Assembly (NCBI RefSeq): GCF_000949385.2
Contig: NZ_JYKO02000001.1
Span: 514,161-578,160, forward strand
Length of the DNA: 64,000 bases
Source of the DNA: Pseudomonas sp. LFM046
GTDB taxonomy: Bacteria > Pseudomonadota > Gammaproteobacteria > Pseudomonadales > Pseudomonadaceae
Reading direction: 5' to 3'
The notes beneath the pieces are model-generated. The model was not told where the DNA came from, did not search any database, and was given only the letters and a program-made list of their open reading frames with translations. Position numbers and translations under genes: made by a program. Positions 16,566 to 24,806 of the stretch are shown piece by piece (position 1 is the stretch's first letter; the number at the start of each line of letters is the position of its first letter).

Positions 16566-17126
16566 TCAGAAGCTCAGGCTGGCGTTGGTGGCGCTGAGTT
16601 CTGCGCCTTGCTGGCCATTCGGGCCGATGAGTTGTACCTGAATTTTCTGGGTGGCGGGGAAGCGCTTGAGCAGGGGGGTAATGTCAAGGGCCTGCAGCGC
16701 TTCGGGGGTGGCGCACACCAGTGTGTAGTGGGCGTGAATGTCGCTGTGGTCATGGCCCTTGGACGCTTCATCGTCGTGGTGGGCGTTGTCGAAGAGCGGG
16801 CTTTCCAGTTCCCGTGAAGTCACTGTGCAGCCGGCCTCGGTGGGGATGGCGAAGAGCTCCAGGGGGGTGTCCAGGGCAGTGCGGGTGGCGACGACCTTGG
16901 CCTTGTCGGCGTCGCTCGTTGCGACGTGCTCGAAGCCCACCAGGTTCATGGCGGGGCTTTCCAGTTCCAGCTCCAGGGTCTTGCCGTCCAGGGCCACGTT
17001 CAGCTGCGCCACGCCATGTTCGTGGGCGCCTAGGCTGCCGTGCTCGTGGTCATGGTCGTGCTCATCGGCGTGGACAGCGACCAGGGGCAGCAGGGCGAAT
17101 GGCAGGGAAAGCAGCAGGCGACGCAT
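16566..17126 (-). CDS. DUF2796 zinc-uptake-associated periplasmic protein
   Basis: A 186-residue exported protein with signal peptide MRRLLLSLPFALLPLVAVHA and a His/Asp-rich N-terminus (DEHDHDHEHGSLGAHEHG) typical of periplasmic metal binders. The DUF2796 body contains VAQLNVALDGKTLELELESP. A second His-rich stretch (HHDDEASKGHDHSDIHAH) lies in the middle. ATG 17126 has GGAGGA just upstream; the longer frame lacks a signal peptide at its start. First gene of the minus-strand ABC unit, about 30 bases after a Zur-like operator. It likely captures Zn(II) and passes it to, or cooperates with, the transporter. Confidence 0.85.
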   Translation of the reverse strand: MRRLLLSLPFALLPLVAVHADEHDHDHEHGSLGAHEHGVAQLNVALDGKTLELELESPAMNLVGFEHVATSDADKAKVVATRTALDTPLELFAIPTEAGCTVTSRELESPLFDNAHHDDEASKGHDHSDIHAHYTLVCATPEALQALDITPLLKRFPATQKIQVQLIGPNGQQGAELSATNASLSF

Positions 17127-17155
17127 GACACATCCTCCGGTACGGAACGAAATTT

Positions 17156-17173
17156 GCGTTACGTTATAACAAA
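17156..17173. promoter_or_regulatory. Zur-box-like palindrome upstream of the DUF2796 operon
   Basis: GCGTTACGTTATAACAAA contains an imperfect GTTAC-GTT-ATAAC dyad, resembling the GTTATAATATAAC-type Zur operators of gammaproteobacteria. It lies 30 bases before the start of a His-rich zinc-linked gene and also faces the gene at 17233. Confidence 0.5.
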
Positions 17174-17232
17174 TGTATGCATCTCGCCAGCGCCGTGGGA
17201 GCATTGCCCATTCGTTTCTGGAGGAGTTGGAC

Positions 17233-17580
17233 ATGCTGCGTATTCGCGGACAGATCGGTGATTGGCCGGTGGACCTGACGGTGGAGATGGATGCTGAGGA
17301 CTGGGACCAACTGACCAGCCGCCTGTCGCCTGAATTGGCGGCCAAGGCGCCAGCGGCACCGATGGAGCGGAGCGCTCCGCGCAACGACTCACTCTGGGAG
17401 ACCGCCCAGCAGTTGCTACAGAACGCCGGGCAGATGGAAGGCCCGCGCCTGTTGGCCGAGTTGGAGGCACTGGCGGGCGGGGCGGCGGCAGGCAAGCGCC
17501 TGCTGGTGCGGCTGCGCCACAGCGAGCAGGTGCATGTCGAGGTGCGGGAGGACGCGCCGCTCTACGTCTGGAAGGGTTGA
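17233..17580 (+). CDS. Hypothetical 115-residue protein
   Basis: A soluble acidic protein starting MLRIRGQIGDWPVDLTVEMD, with no signal peptide or transmembrane helix. The N-terminal half reads as a small beta-rich domain; the second half is alanine/leucine-rich and probably helical. ATG 17233 is chosen because GGAGGAG lies just upstream. Family not recognised. It is conserved in position next to the DUF2796 operon as I recall P. aeruginosa (PA4062). It shares the upstream region with the Zur-like site, so divergent regulation by zinc is possible. Confidence 0.7.
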   Translation: MLRIRGQIGDWPVDLTVEMDAEDWDQLTSRLSPELAAKAPAAPMERSAPRNDSLWETAQQLLQNAGQMEGPRLLAELEALAGGAAAGKRLLVRLRHSEQVHVEVREDAPLYVWKG

Positions 17581-17605
17581 GGAGCGATGCCTGAAGACCC
17601 TATGC

Positions 17606-17667
17606 GTTGGGCTTCGTGCCTCAGCCCAACCTACACGTAGGTTGGTGCCGAGCCTGCTAGGCCCAAC
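17606..17667. repeat. GTAGGTTGG-type intergenic repeat, copy 1
   Basis: GTTGGGCTTCGTGCCTCAGC followed by CCAACCTAC, then GTAGGTTGGTGCCGAGCCTG followed by CTAGGCCCAAC. The two halves are inverted with respect to each other. Related copies are at 33462-33536 and 62986-63073. It separates two convergent genes. Confidence 0.75.
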
Positions 17668-17678
17668 GGCCGGCACGA

Positions 17679-18548
17679 TCAGTAGATCGCGTTGTACAGC
17701 TTGCGGCGGTAGGTGGTGACCAGCGGATGGTCGTTGCCCAGCAGGTCGAACACTTGTAGCAGGGTCTTGTGGGGCAGACCGTTTTCGTAGCCGCGATTTC
17801 GCACGAACAGCTTGAGCAGAGCGTCCAGCGCCGGTTCGTATTGCTGGCGGGACAACTGCTGGACGGCTAGCTGATAGACCGCCTCGTCATCGCCCGCGTC
17901 TTGCGCCAGGCGCGATTTCAGGTCGGCCACTTCGGGCAGGTTGGCGGCCTGGCGGAGGAAGGTCAGCTGAGCGCGTGCGCCGGCCAGGGCCTGCTTGTGC
18001 TCGTCGCTCTTCACGGCATTGAGCACGGTTTCCGCTTCGCCCAGCTCACCGCGTTCGGCCAGGCAGCGCGCATAGAGGATCAGCCCGGCGGCGTTGGTGT
18101 TGTCTTCGGTCAGCAGTTGCTTGAGCAGGTTCTCGGCGTCGGCGATGCGGCCTTCGGTGAAGGCGATCTGGGCAGCGTCCAGCAAGTTGCCCTGGGGCGT
18201 GGCCGGCATCTGCACATGGGGTTCGAGCATGGCGCGGATGGCCGATTCCGGCTGGGCGCCGGCGAAGCCGTCCACCGGCTGGCCGTCCTTGAACAGCACG
18301 ACGGTGGGCAGGCTGCGGATGCCGAAGCGCATCACGATGTCCTGCTCGATGTCGCAGTTGACCTTGGCCAGCAGCAACTCGCCCTGGTAGGACTCGGTGA
18401 TCTGCGCCAGCAGCGGCATCAGGGCCTTGCAGGGGGCGCACCAGTCGGCCCAGAAGTCCACCAGCACGGGTTTCTGGAAGGAGTTCTGGATGACCGACTG
18501 TTCGAAGTCGGCGCTGGTGGTATCGAAGATGTAGGGAATGTCGCTCAT
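17679..18548 (-). CDS. CnoX/YbbN-type thioredoxin-fold co-chaperone
   Basis: A 289-residue protein with an N-terminal thioredoxin domain, active site WCAPC at about residues 36-40, and a C-terminal TPR-like helical region. E. coli CnoX (YbbN) has the same size and layout but a degenerate SxxC site; here the complete CxxC suggests redox activity is kept. CnoX protects proteins from oxidative damage and hands them to GroEL and DnaK. ATG 18548 starts MSDIPYIFDTTSADFEQ. It appears to be transcribed alone, with repeat-rich spacers on both sides. Confidence 0.87.
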   Translation of the reverse strand: MSDIPYIFDTTSADFEQSVIQNSFQKPVLVDFWADWCAPCKALMPLLAQITESYQGELLLAKVNCDIEQDIVMRFGIRSLPTVVLFKDGQPVDGFAGAQPESAIRAMLEPHVQMPATPQGNLLDAAQIAFTEGRIADAENLLKQLLTEDNTNAAGLILYARCLAERGELGEAETVLNAVKSDEHKQALAGARAQLTFLRQAANLPEVADLKSRLAQDAGDDEAVYQLAVQQLSRQQYEPALDALLKLFVRNRGYENGLPHKTLLQVFDLLGNDHPLVTTYRRKLYNAIY

Positions 18549-18670
18549 CTGGGTTCTCGAAGGCGCAAACGGATGGGCGAATCATACGGCTGCCCGAGGC
18601 AGCCGCCTACCGGAGAACGCGACATCTGCGCGAGCACCTGTCCTTCCCGCTACTCGGTCTGCTTTACCTG

Positions 18671-18772
18671 TAGGGGCGAATTCATTCGCCAACCGGGCCG
18701 AAGGTCCGGCCCCGGATATCTCCCAAGGAGGGAGTGCTGCGCACTCCATTCGCGAATGAATTCGCTCCGACA
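18671..18772. repeat. TAGGGGCGAATTCATTCGCC intergenic repeat, copy 1
   Basis: TAGGGGCGAATTCATTCGCC at one end and GCGAATGAATTCGCTCCGAC at the other form a long inverted repeat with a 60-base interior carrying its own short dyads. A half copy is at 36275-36320. The GAATTCATTCGC core is a known type of dispersed pseudomonad intergenic element. Confidence 0.75.
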
Positions 18773-18792
18773 AGGGGAGTTCGGGGCGACGC

Positions 18793-19446
18793 TCACCGAA
18801 TCGCGTGATACAGGCTCACGGTGCGGAATTCCGCCGGTTCGGCCAGGTCCGGCCAGGTGCAGGCATCCAGCACCGCCAGGCGGGTATAGAGCGGATGCTG
18901 GAAGTCGCGGACCCGCGAGTCGGCCACCAGGGCCTGGCGGCCGCGGCTGAGGAAGTGGTCGAGCAGCGGCAGGTTGGCGCGGTCGTAGAGCACGTCGGCC
19001 ACTATCACCAGGTCGAAGCGGTCTTCCTCCTGGAAAAAGTCGGCCGAGTAACTCAGCTGCACGCCATTGAGTTCGGCATTGGCCCGGCAGGCATCCAGGG
19101 CCAGCGGGTCGAGGTCGCAGGCCACCACTTCGGCAGCGCCGGCCTTCGCGGCGGCAATGGCAGCGACGCCCGATCCCGCGCCGAAATCCAGCACCCGTTT
19201 GCCGGCCACCCATTCGGGCTTCGAAGCCAGCCAGCGCGCCAGGGCCAGGCCGCTGGCCCAGCAGAAGCACCAGTAGGGCGGTTCTTCGAGGATGCGCCGG
19301 GTTTCCTCGGGGCTGAAGGCGCGGTCCATGTTGTCGGGGTCGATCAGCCAGAGGCGCAGGTCGGTGCCGGGCAGGGTTTCCGCACAGAGGCTGGCGTCGC
19401 CCAGCAACTGGTTGAGGGCCTGTTGCAGTGATTCCGGGGCCTTCAT
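18793..19446 (-). CDS. Class I SAM-dependent methyltransferase (ETFB-K/Nnt1-like)
   Basis: A 217-residue protein with SAM motif I VLDFGAGSGVAAIAA (about residues 85-99), acidic motif II VVACDLDPLALDACRANAELNG, and the post-motif VIVADVLYD, where a D-x-x-x-D stands in for the usual NPPY. This pattern is seen in protein-lysine methyltransferases of the METTL20/ETFB type and PrmA relatives. The true substrate is unknown. The ATG overlaps the stop of the upstream lipoprotein gene as ATGA. Confidence 0.8.
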   Translation of the reverse strand: MKAPESLQQALNQLLGDASLCAETLPGTDLRLWLIDPDNMDRAFSPEETRRILEEPPYWCFCWASGLALARWLASKPEWVAGKRVLDFGAGSGVAAIAAAKAGAAEVVACDLDPLALDACRANAELNGVQLSYSADFFQEEDRFDLVIVADVLYDRANLPLLDHFLSRGRQALVADSRVRDFQHPLYTRLAVLDACTWPDLAEPAEFRTVSLYHAIR

Positions 19447-19868
19447 GGGGCGGGCACCATCTGCAGGGGGCCGAGGGACTGGTTTTCCGGTTGCAGGATC
19501 AGCTGCGGCCGCACTTTGAGGATCAGTCGTCCGGACTGGATAGCCCGGGCGCGAAACTCGACCCGTTCGCCACGGGGAAAGGCTTCTGGGTTGAACAGCA
19601 GGCGAAAGGGCAGGGGCCCGCCGTTGCCTTTCAGCGTCAGGCTGCCCAGCAGGCGTTGCGGGCGATCACGGGCGTCCACGGACATCAGCGCGATCTCCAC
19701 CTCGCTACCCGCCGGCGGCACCTGGAGCACACCGCTGATTTCCCGCAGGTAGGCGGGCGTGGCCTCGACCTTGGGGGCCGGCGCGGTGCTGGGCAGCTTC
19801 GGCGCGGGCTTCTCGCTGGCGCAGGCGGCGAGCAAGGCGGCAAGGAGAAGGGGAAGAAGTGGGCGCAT
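19443..19868 (-). CDS. YbaY/YscW-type lipoprotein
   Basis: A 141-residue lipoprotein. The lipobox LLAALLAAC puts the lipidated Cys at about residue 16; an Ala/Pro-rich linker precedes a beta-sandwich domain containing ISGVLQVPPAGSEVEIALMSV and FRLLFNPEAFPRGERVEFRAR, as in YbaY and the YscW pilotin family. Pilotin function is not implied; no secretion genes are nearby. ATG 19868 begins the signal peptide (MRPLLPLLLAALLAAC). First gene of a two-gene unit with the methyltransferase. Confidence 0.78.
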   Translation of the reverse strand: MRPLLPLLLAALLAACASEKPAPKLPSTAPAPKVEATPAYLREISGVLQVPPAGSEVEIALMSVDARDRPQRLLGSLTLKGNGGPLPFRLLFNPEAFPRGERVEFRARAIQSGRLILKVRPQLILQPENQSLGPLQMVPAP

Positions 19869-19980
19869 CTGGGCTTCCTGATCGCTGTGCGCGGGCCTTA
19901 TAGCGCAAAGCCGTCGGCTTGTCTTGCCCCGGGGATGCGCTACCATGGACCACCTTTTCTGCCGATGCCTCTAGAACGCC

Positions 19981-20445
19981 ATGCACTGTCCTTTCTGCGG
20001 GGCCCACGACACCAAGGTCATTGATTCGCGGCTGGTCGCCGAGGGCGACCAGGTGCGCCGGCGTCGCGAGTGCCTGGCTTGCGAAGAGCGCTTCACCACC
20101 TTCGAGACCGCCGAGCTGGTGATGCCCCGCCTGATCAAGCAGGACGGTAGCCGCCAACCCTTCGACGAAGACAAGCTGCGCGCTGGCATGCAGCGCGCGC
20201 TGGAAAAGCGTCCGGTGAGCGTCGAGCGCCTGGAGGCGGCCATCGCCCATATCAAGCACAAGCTGCGGGCCACTGGCGAGCGCGAGGTGAAGTCGCGGGT
20301 GCTGGGGGAACTGGTCATGGCCGAACTGCAGAAGCTCGACGAGGTCGCCTACATCCGCTTTGCCTCGGTCTACCGGCGCTTCCAGGACCTCAACGAGTTC
20401 CGCGAGGAAATCGAGCGCCTGGCCCGCGAGCCGTCGAAAGACTGA
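19981..20445 (+). CDS. nrdR: NrdR, repressor of ribonucleotide reductase genes
   Basis: A 154-residue cytosolic regulator that senses dATP/ATP and represses nrd promoters. The N-terminal zinc ribbon has CPFC and CLAC pairs (residues 3-6 and 31-34). The ATP-cone follows with [16 protein letters not shown] and [20 protein letters not shown]. Length is exactly that of the family. The start [13 protein letters not shown] is invariant. The stop overlaps the ribD start (TGATG), so nrdR heads the riboflavin cluster, a usual pseudomonad order. Confidence 0.96.
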   Translation: MHCPFCGAHDTKVIDSRLVAEGDQVRRRRECLACEERFTTFETAELVMPRLIKQDGSRQPFDEDKLRAGMQRALEKRPVSVERLEAAIAHIKHKLRATGEREVKSRVLGELVMAELQKLDEVAYIRFASVYRRFQDLNEFREEIERLAREPSKD

Positions 20446-21554
20446 TGGCCGCCAGCGATCAGGCCTATATGGCCCGCGCCCTGGAGCTGGCGCGCAAAGG
20501 CATCTACTCCACCCATCCCAATCCGCGTGTCGGCTGCGTCATCGTTCGCGATGGCCAGGTCGTGGGCGAAGGCTGGCACGTCCGCGCCGGCGAGCCCCAC
20601 GCTGAAGTCCATGCCCTGCGGCAGGCCGGCGAGCTGGCTCGCGGCGCCACCGCCTACGTCACCCTCGAACCCTGCAGCCACCATGGCCGCACGCCGCCCT
20701 GTGCCGACGCACTGGTGGCCGCCGGGGTAGGGCGTGTGGTGGCAGCCATGCAGGACCCCAATCCCCAGGTCGCCGGCCGTGGCCTCGAGCGCCTGGCTGA
20801 TGCCGGCATTGCCGTGGAAAGCGGCGTGCTGGAAGCCGAAGCGCGGGTGCTCAATGCCGGCTTCATCAAACGCATGGAGCAGGGCCTGCCCTTCGTGCGG
20901 GTCAAGCTGGCCATGAGTCTCGATGGCCGCACCGCCATGGCCAGCGGCGAAAGCCAGTGGATCACCGGCCCCGAAGCCCGCTCGGCCGTGCAACGCCTGC
21001 GTGCCCGCGCGAGCGTCGTGCTGACCGGTGCGGACACCGTGCTCACCGATGCCGCGCGCCTGACCGTACGTCCCGACGAACTGGGCCTCGATGCCGAGCT
21101 CAGCGCCCTGGCCGTCAGCCGCCCGCCGCTTCGTGTGCTGGTGGATGGCCGCCTGCGAGTGCCGCTGTCCGCGCCTTTCTTCCAGGCGGGCCCGGCTCTG
21201 GTGGCCACGGCCAGTGGGGCTGGCGAAGGCGCCTATCCGGGGCACGAACTGCTATCGCTGCCGGGCGCCGATGGTCATGTCGACCTGCGCCGACTCCTGC
21301 AGGAACTGGCGTCTCGTGGCACCAACGAAGTGCTGGTGGAAGCCGGGCCGCGCCTGGCTGGCGCTTTCGCCCGTGCCGGCCTGGTGGATGAGTACCAGAT
21401 CTTCATCGCCGCCAAGTTCCTCGGCTCCAGCGCCCGTCCGCTGCTGGATTGGCCTCTGGACCGCATGGCCGAGGCGCAGGAACTGAAGATCGTCGAGATG
21501 CGCGCCGTGGGTGACGATTGGCGGGTCATCGCAGTCCCCCGTCCCATTGCCTGA
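20445..21554 (+). CDS. ribD: RibD, bifunctional pyrimidine deaminase/reductase
   Basis: A 369-residue enzyme of riboflavin synthesis: deamination of diaminohydroxyphosphoribosylaminopyrimidine and then NADPH-dependent side-chain reduction. The deaminase zinc site is HAEVHAL plus EPCSHHGRTPPC (residues about 48-85). The C-terminal reductase has VKLAMSLDGRTAMASGESQW and LVEAGPRLAGAF. ATG overlaps the nrdR stop by one base. The FMN riboswitch lies after this gene, so ribD itself is outside that control. Confidence 0.95.
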   Translation: MAASDQAYMARALELARKGIYSTHPNPRVGCVIVRDGQVVGEGWHVRAGEPHAEVHALRQAGELARGATAYVTLEPCSHHGRTPPCADALVAAGVGRVVAAMQDPNPQVAGRGLERLADAGIAVESGVLEAEARVLNAGFIKRMEQGLPFVRVKLAMSLDGRTAMASGESQWITGPEARSAVQRLRARASVVLTGADTVLTDAARLTVRPDELGLDAELSALAVSRPPLRVLVDGRLRVPLSAPFFQAGPALVATASGAGEGAYPGHELLSLPGADGHVDLRRLLQELASRGTNEVLVEAGPRLAGAFARAGLVDEYQIFIAAKFLGSSARPLLDWPLDRMAEAQELKIVEMRAVGDDWRVIAVPRPIA

Positions 21555-21644
21555 ATACCCGACAGCCGACATGGCCTCGGCAGCCGATGCAAGTTCGCCA
21601 CGACTGTGATAAAACGCCTGCCAGCCAGCCTTGAAGGTTGGCTG

Positions 21645-21790
21645 TAACGTTCTCAGGGCGGGGTGCAAGTCCCCACCGGCGGTAATTGCGCGGAATGCGC
21701 ATAGCCCGCGAGCGCTCGTCGAAGGCGAGGTCAGCAGACCCGGTGCGATTCCGGGGCCGACGGTAACAGTCCGGATGAAGAGAGAACGGG
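21645..21790 (+). promoter_or_regulatory. FMN riboswitch (RFN element) upstream of ribE
   Basis: The RFN consensus blocks appear in order: TTCTCAGGGCGGGGTGCAAG, TCCCCACCGGCGGTAAT, GCCCGCGAGCG, GAGGTCAGCAGACCCGGTG, GATTCCGGGGCCGACGGTAA, CAGTCCGGATGAAGAGAGAA. It begins about 90 bases after ribD and ends about 220 bases before ribE. Binding of FMN should reduce expression of ribE and, through read-through, ribBX, ribH and nusB. Confidence 0.96.
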
Positions 21791-22010
21791 ATTGCCTGCC
21801 TGGGCCGGGGTTTCTGCGTACCCGCGCCTGCCAGATCCCTTTCAATCCGATACGCCCTGTTTTTCACGAAACAGGAGTTCCATCGATGTCACATGCAATT
21901 GTCCACTACCTTCCGGCGCGAGCGGCCTGCGCGCGCGCGGGTGAGGGGCGGGCGCTTATAATGCGTCTTTCGCCGGCTCCGGCCGGTTCGCTGCAAGCTC
22001 TGGAGGTCCC

Positions 22011-22673
22011 ATGTTCACCGGCATAATCGAAGCCATTGGCACCATCCGCGCGATCACGCCCAAGGGCGGTGACGTCCGCGTCCTGGTGGAAACCGGCAAA
22101 CTGGACCTCGCCGACGTCAAACTGGGCGACAGCATCGCGGTCAACGGCGTTTGCCTGACTGCCGTGGAGCTGCCCGGCCACGGCTTCTGGGCCGACGTCA
22201 GCCGTGAAACCCTGGCCTGCACCGCCTTCGATGACCTGAAGCCCGGCAGCCCGGTCAACCTGGAAAAGGCCCTGACCCCCACCAGCCGCCTGGGCGGCCA
22301 CCTGGTCAGCGGCCACGTCGACGGCATCGGCGAAGTGGTGATGCGCGAAGACAATGCCCGCGCCGTGCAATTCCGCATCCGCGCCCCGCGCGAACTGGCC
22401 AAGTACATCGCCCTCAAGGGTTCGATCACCGTCGACGGCACCAGCCTGACGGTGAACGCGGTGAATGGCGCCGAGTTCGAGCTGACCATCGTTCCGCACA
22501 CCCTGGTCGAGACCATCATGGCCGACTACCGCCCGGGGCGCCGGGTCAACCTGGAGGTGGACCTGCTGGCCCGCTACCTGGAGCGCCTGCTGCTCGGCGA
22601 CAAGGCGGCCGAGCCCCAGGCCTCCGGCCTGACCGAAAGCTTCCTCGCCGAACACGGCTACCTCAAACACTGA
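22011..22673 (+). CDS. ribE: Riboflavin synthase (alpha chain)
   Basis: A 220-residue enzyme that dismutates two 6,7-dimethyl-8-ribityllumazines to riboflavin. Two tandem lumazine-binding domains are visible: the first starts MFTGIIEAIG and contains INGV-type AVNGVCLTAVE and VSRETL; the second contains GGHLVSGHVDGIG and SITVDGTSLTVN. ATG 22011 follows GGAGG. It lies between the FMN riboswitch and ribBX, in the common pseudomonad order. Confidence 0.96.
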   Translation: MFTGIIEAIGTIRAITPKGGDVRVLVETGKLDLADVKLGDSIAVNGVCLTAVELPGHGFWADVSRETLACTAFDDLKPGSPVNLEKALTPTSRLGGHLVSGHVDGIGEVVMREDNARAVQFRIRAPRELAKYIALKGSITVDGTSLTVNAVNGAEFELTIVPHTLVETIMADYRPGRRVNLEVDLLARYLERLLLGDKAAEPQASGLTESFLAEHGYLKH

Positions 22674-22690
22674 ATTCATAAGGAGGGCCC

Positions 22691-23785
22691 ATGGCTCTCA
22701 ACACGATCGACGAACTGATTGAAGACATCCGCCAGGGCAAGATGGTCATCCTCATGGATGACGAAGATCGCGAGAACGAAGGCGACCTGATCATGGCCTC
22801 CGAGTGCGTGCAGGCCGAGCACATCAACTTCATGGCCCGGTTCGCCCGCGGCCTGATCTGCATGCCGATGACCCGTGAGCGTTGCGAGCTGCTCAAGCTT
22901 CCGCTGATGGCGCCGCGCAACGGTTCCGGCTTCGGCACCAAGTTCACCGTCTCCATCGAGGCCGCAGAGGGCGTGACCACCGGCATCTCCGCCGCCGACC
23001 GCGCGCGCACCGTGCAGGTGGCCGCCGCCAAGGGCGCCAAGGCTGAGGACATCGTCAGCCCCGGCCACATCTTCCCGCTGATGGCCCAGCCGGGTGGCGT
23101 GCTGGCCCGCGCCGGCCACACCGAGGCAGCGTGCGACCTGTCCCGCATGGCGGGCTTCGAGCCCTCCGGCGTGATCTGCGAAATCATGAACGACGACGGC
23201 ACCATGTCCCGTCGCCCGGAGCTGGAGGCCTTCGCCGCCGAGCACGGGATCAAGATCGGCACCATCGCCGACCTCATCCACTACCGCCTGATCCACGAGC
23301 GCACCGTCGAGCGCATCGCCGAGCAGCCGCTGGACAGCGAACTGGGCCACTTCAACCTGGTGACCTACCGCGATGCCGTGGAAGGTGACGTGCACATGGC
23401 CCTGACCCTGGGCAAGATCTGCCCGGAAGAGCCGACCCTGGTGCGGGTGCACAACATGGACCCGCTGCGCGACCTGTTCATGGTCAACCAGGCCGGCCGC
23501 TGGAGCCTGCGCGCCGCCATGAAGGAAGTGGCGGCTGCCGGCAGTGGCGTGGTGCTGCTGCTGGGCAATCCGCTCACCGGCCCGCAGCTGCTGGCCCATC
23601 TGGAGCGCCAGTTGGGGGCCGAAACCAAGGTCACCAACCCGACCACCTACAGCACCGTCGGTGCCGGTTCGCAGATTCTCCGCGACCTCGGGGTGCGCAA
23701 GATGCGCCTGATGAGCTCGCCGATGAAGTTCAACGCGATATCCGGTTTCGACCTGGAAGTTGTAGAATACCTGCCCGCTGAATGA
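22691..23785 (+). CDS. ribB: RibB-type DHBP synthase with a degenerate GTP-cyclohydrolase II-like domain (RibBX)
   Basis: A 364-residue protein. The N-terminal 200 residues form 3,4-dihydroxy-2-butanone-4-phosphate synthase with [52 protein letters not shown] and [16 protein letters not shown]. The C-terminal half has a GTP cyclohydrolase II fold, but the zinc and catalytic block that reads [18 protein letters not shown] in the true RibA at 27910 is replaced here by [19 protein letters not shown], without the three cysteines. That half is therefore probably inactive or regulatory, as in described RibBX hybrids. It starts 17 bases after ribE. Confidence 0.93.
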   Translation: MALNTIDELIEDIRQGKMVILMDDEDRENEGDLIMASECVQAEHINFMARFARGLICMPMTRERCELLKLPLMAPRNGSGFGTKFTVSIEAAEGVTTGISAADRARTVQVAAAKGAKAEDIVSPGHIFPLMAQPGGVLARAGHTEAACDLSRMAGFEPSGVICEIMNDDGTMSRRPELEAFAAEHGIKIGTIADLIHYRLIHERTVERIAEQPLDSELGHFNLVTYRDAVEGDVHMALTLGKICPEEPTLVRVHNMDPLRDLFMVNQAGRWSLRAAMKEVAAAGSGVVLLLGNPLTGPQLLAHLERQLGAETKVTNPTTYSTVGAGSQILRDLGVRKMRLMSSPMKFNAISGFDLEVVEYLPAE

Positions 23786-23846
23786 CCCGCAGGGCTCCGA
23801 CCGTCAAGGCCGGGGCCCTCGCTCTTTAATTGACGAGAACTCGCCC

Positions 23847-24323
23847 ATGTCCCTGAAGACCATCGAAGGTACCTTCATCGCCCCCAAAGGCCGCTATGCC
23901 CTGGTGGTCGGCCGTTTCAACAGCTTCGTCGTGGAAAGCCTGGTGAGCGGCGCCGTAGACGCCCTGGTTCGCCACGGTGTCAGCGAAAGCGACATCACCA
24001 TCATCCGCGCTCCCGGCGCCTTTGAAATCCCGCTGGTGGCCCAGAAGGTCGCCCAGCAAGGCGAGTACTCCGCCATCATCGCCCTCGGCGCGGTCATTCG
24101 TGGCGGCACCCCGCACTTCGAATACGTGGCCGGTGAGTGCACCAAGGGCCTGGCCCAGGTATCCATGGAATTCGGCGTACCGGTCGCTTTCGGCGTGCTG
24201 ACCGTCGACTCCATCGAGCAGGCCATCGAGCGCTCCGGCACCAAGGCTGGCAACAAAGGCGCGGAAGCTGCCCTGTCTGCCCTGGAGATGGTCAGCCTGC
24301 TGGCTGCCCTGGAGGCCAAGTGA
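23847..24323 (+). CDS. ribH: 6,7-dimethyl-8-ribityllumazine synthase
   Basis: A 158-residue protein that condenses the RibB product with the ribitylamino pyrimidine; assembles into icosahedral or decameric shells. Motifs are [49 protein letters not shown] and the catalytic-His region just before it, then [15 protein letters not shown]. The TGA overlaps the nusB GTG start (GTGA). Sixty bases separate it from ribBX. Confidence 0.96.
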   Translation: MSLKTIEGTFIAPKGRYALVVGRFNSFVVESLVSGAVDALVRHGVSESDITIIRAPGAFEIPLVAQKVAQQGEYSAIIALGAVIRGGTPHFEYVAGECTKGLAQVSMEFGVPVAFGVLTVDSIEQAIERSGTKAGNKGAEAALSALEMVSLLAALEAK

Positions 24324-24793
24324 GCAACGCAGACGGTTCGGCACCCAAGGCGCCGAAAGGCAAGATTGCCGCTCGTCGCCAGGCCCGCACCCTGGCGATG
24401 CAAGCTCTGTACTCCTGGCACATCGCCGGTCAGCCGCTCAACGAAATCGAGGCGCAGTTCCGCGTCGACAACGATTTCAGCAAGGTAGACGGCGCCTACT
24501 TCCACGAGATCCTCCACGGCGTGCCGCGCCAGAAGACCGAGATCGACGCCGCTTTCCTGCCCTGCCTGGACCGCGCGCTGGAAGAGGTCGACCCGGTTGA
24601 GCTGGCGATCCTGCGTCTCTCCACCTACGAGATGATGAACCGCGTTGATGTGCCGTACCGCGTCGTGATCAACGAAGGCATCGAGCTGGCCAAGGTGTTT
24701 GGCGCCACTGACGGGCACAAGTTCGTCAACGGCGTGCTGGACAAGCTGGCACCGCGCTTGCGCGCTGCCGAAGTCCGCGGCGGCAAGCGCTGA
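24320..24793 (+). CDS. nusB: Transcription antitermination factor NusB
   Basis: A 157-residue all-helical RNA-binding protein that joins NusE (S10) on boxA of rRNA operons. Family blocks include [47 protein letters not shown] and [16 protein letters not shown] 24320 is chosen as it overlaps the ribH stop and starts just before the conserved region; upstream codons belong to the ribH overlap. Coupled to ribH, as in most proteobacteria. Confidence 0.95.
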   Translation: MSNADGSAPKAPKGKIAARRQARTLAMQALYSWHIAGQPLNEIEAQFRVDNDFSKVDGAYFHEILHGVPRQKTEIDAAFLPCLDRALEEVDPVELAILRLSTYEMMNRVDVPYRVVINEGIELAKVFGATDGHKFVNGVLDKLAPRLRAAEVRGGKR

Positions 24794-24806
24794 TCGCAGT
24801 TCGCGC

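Noticed and set aside
21631-22026. A 131-codon gene across the FMN riboswitch
   Set aside because: The first part is the aptamer itself. Only the last 46 codons have a plausible start, and they are reported as a possibility, not a gene.
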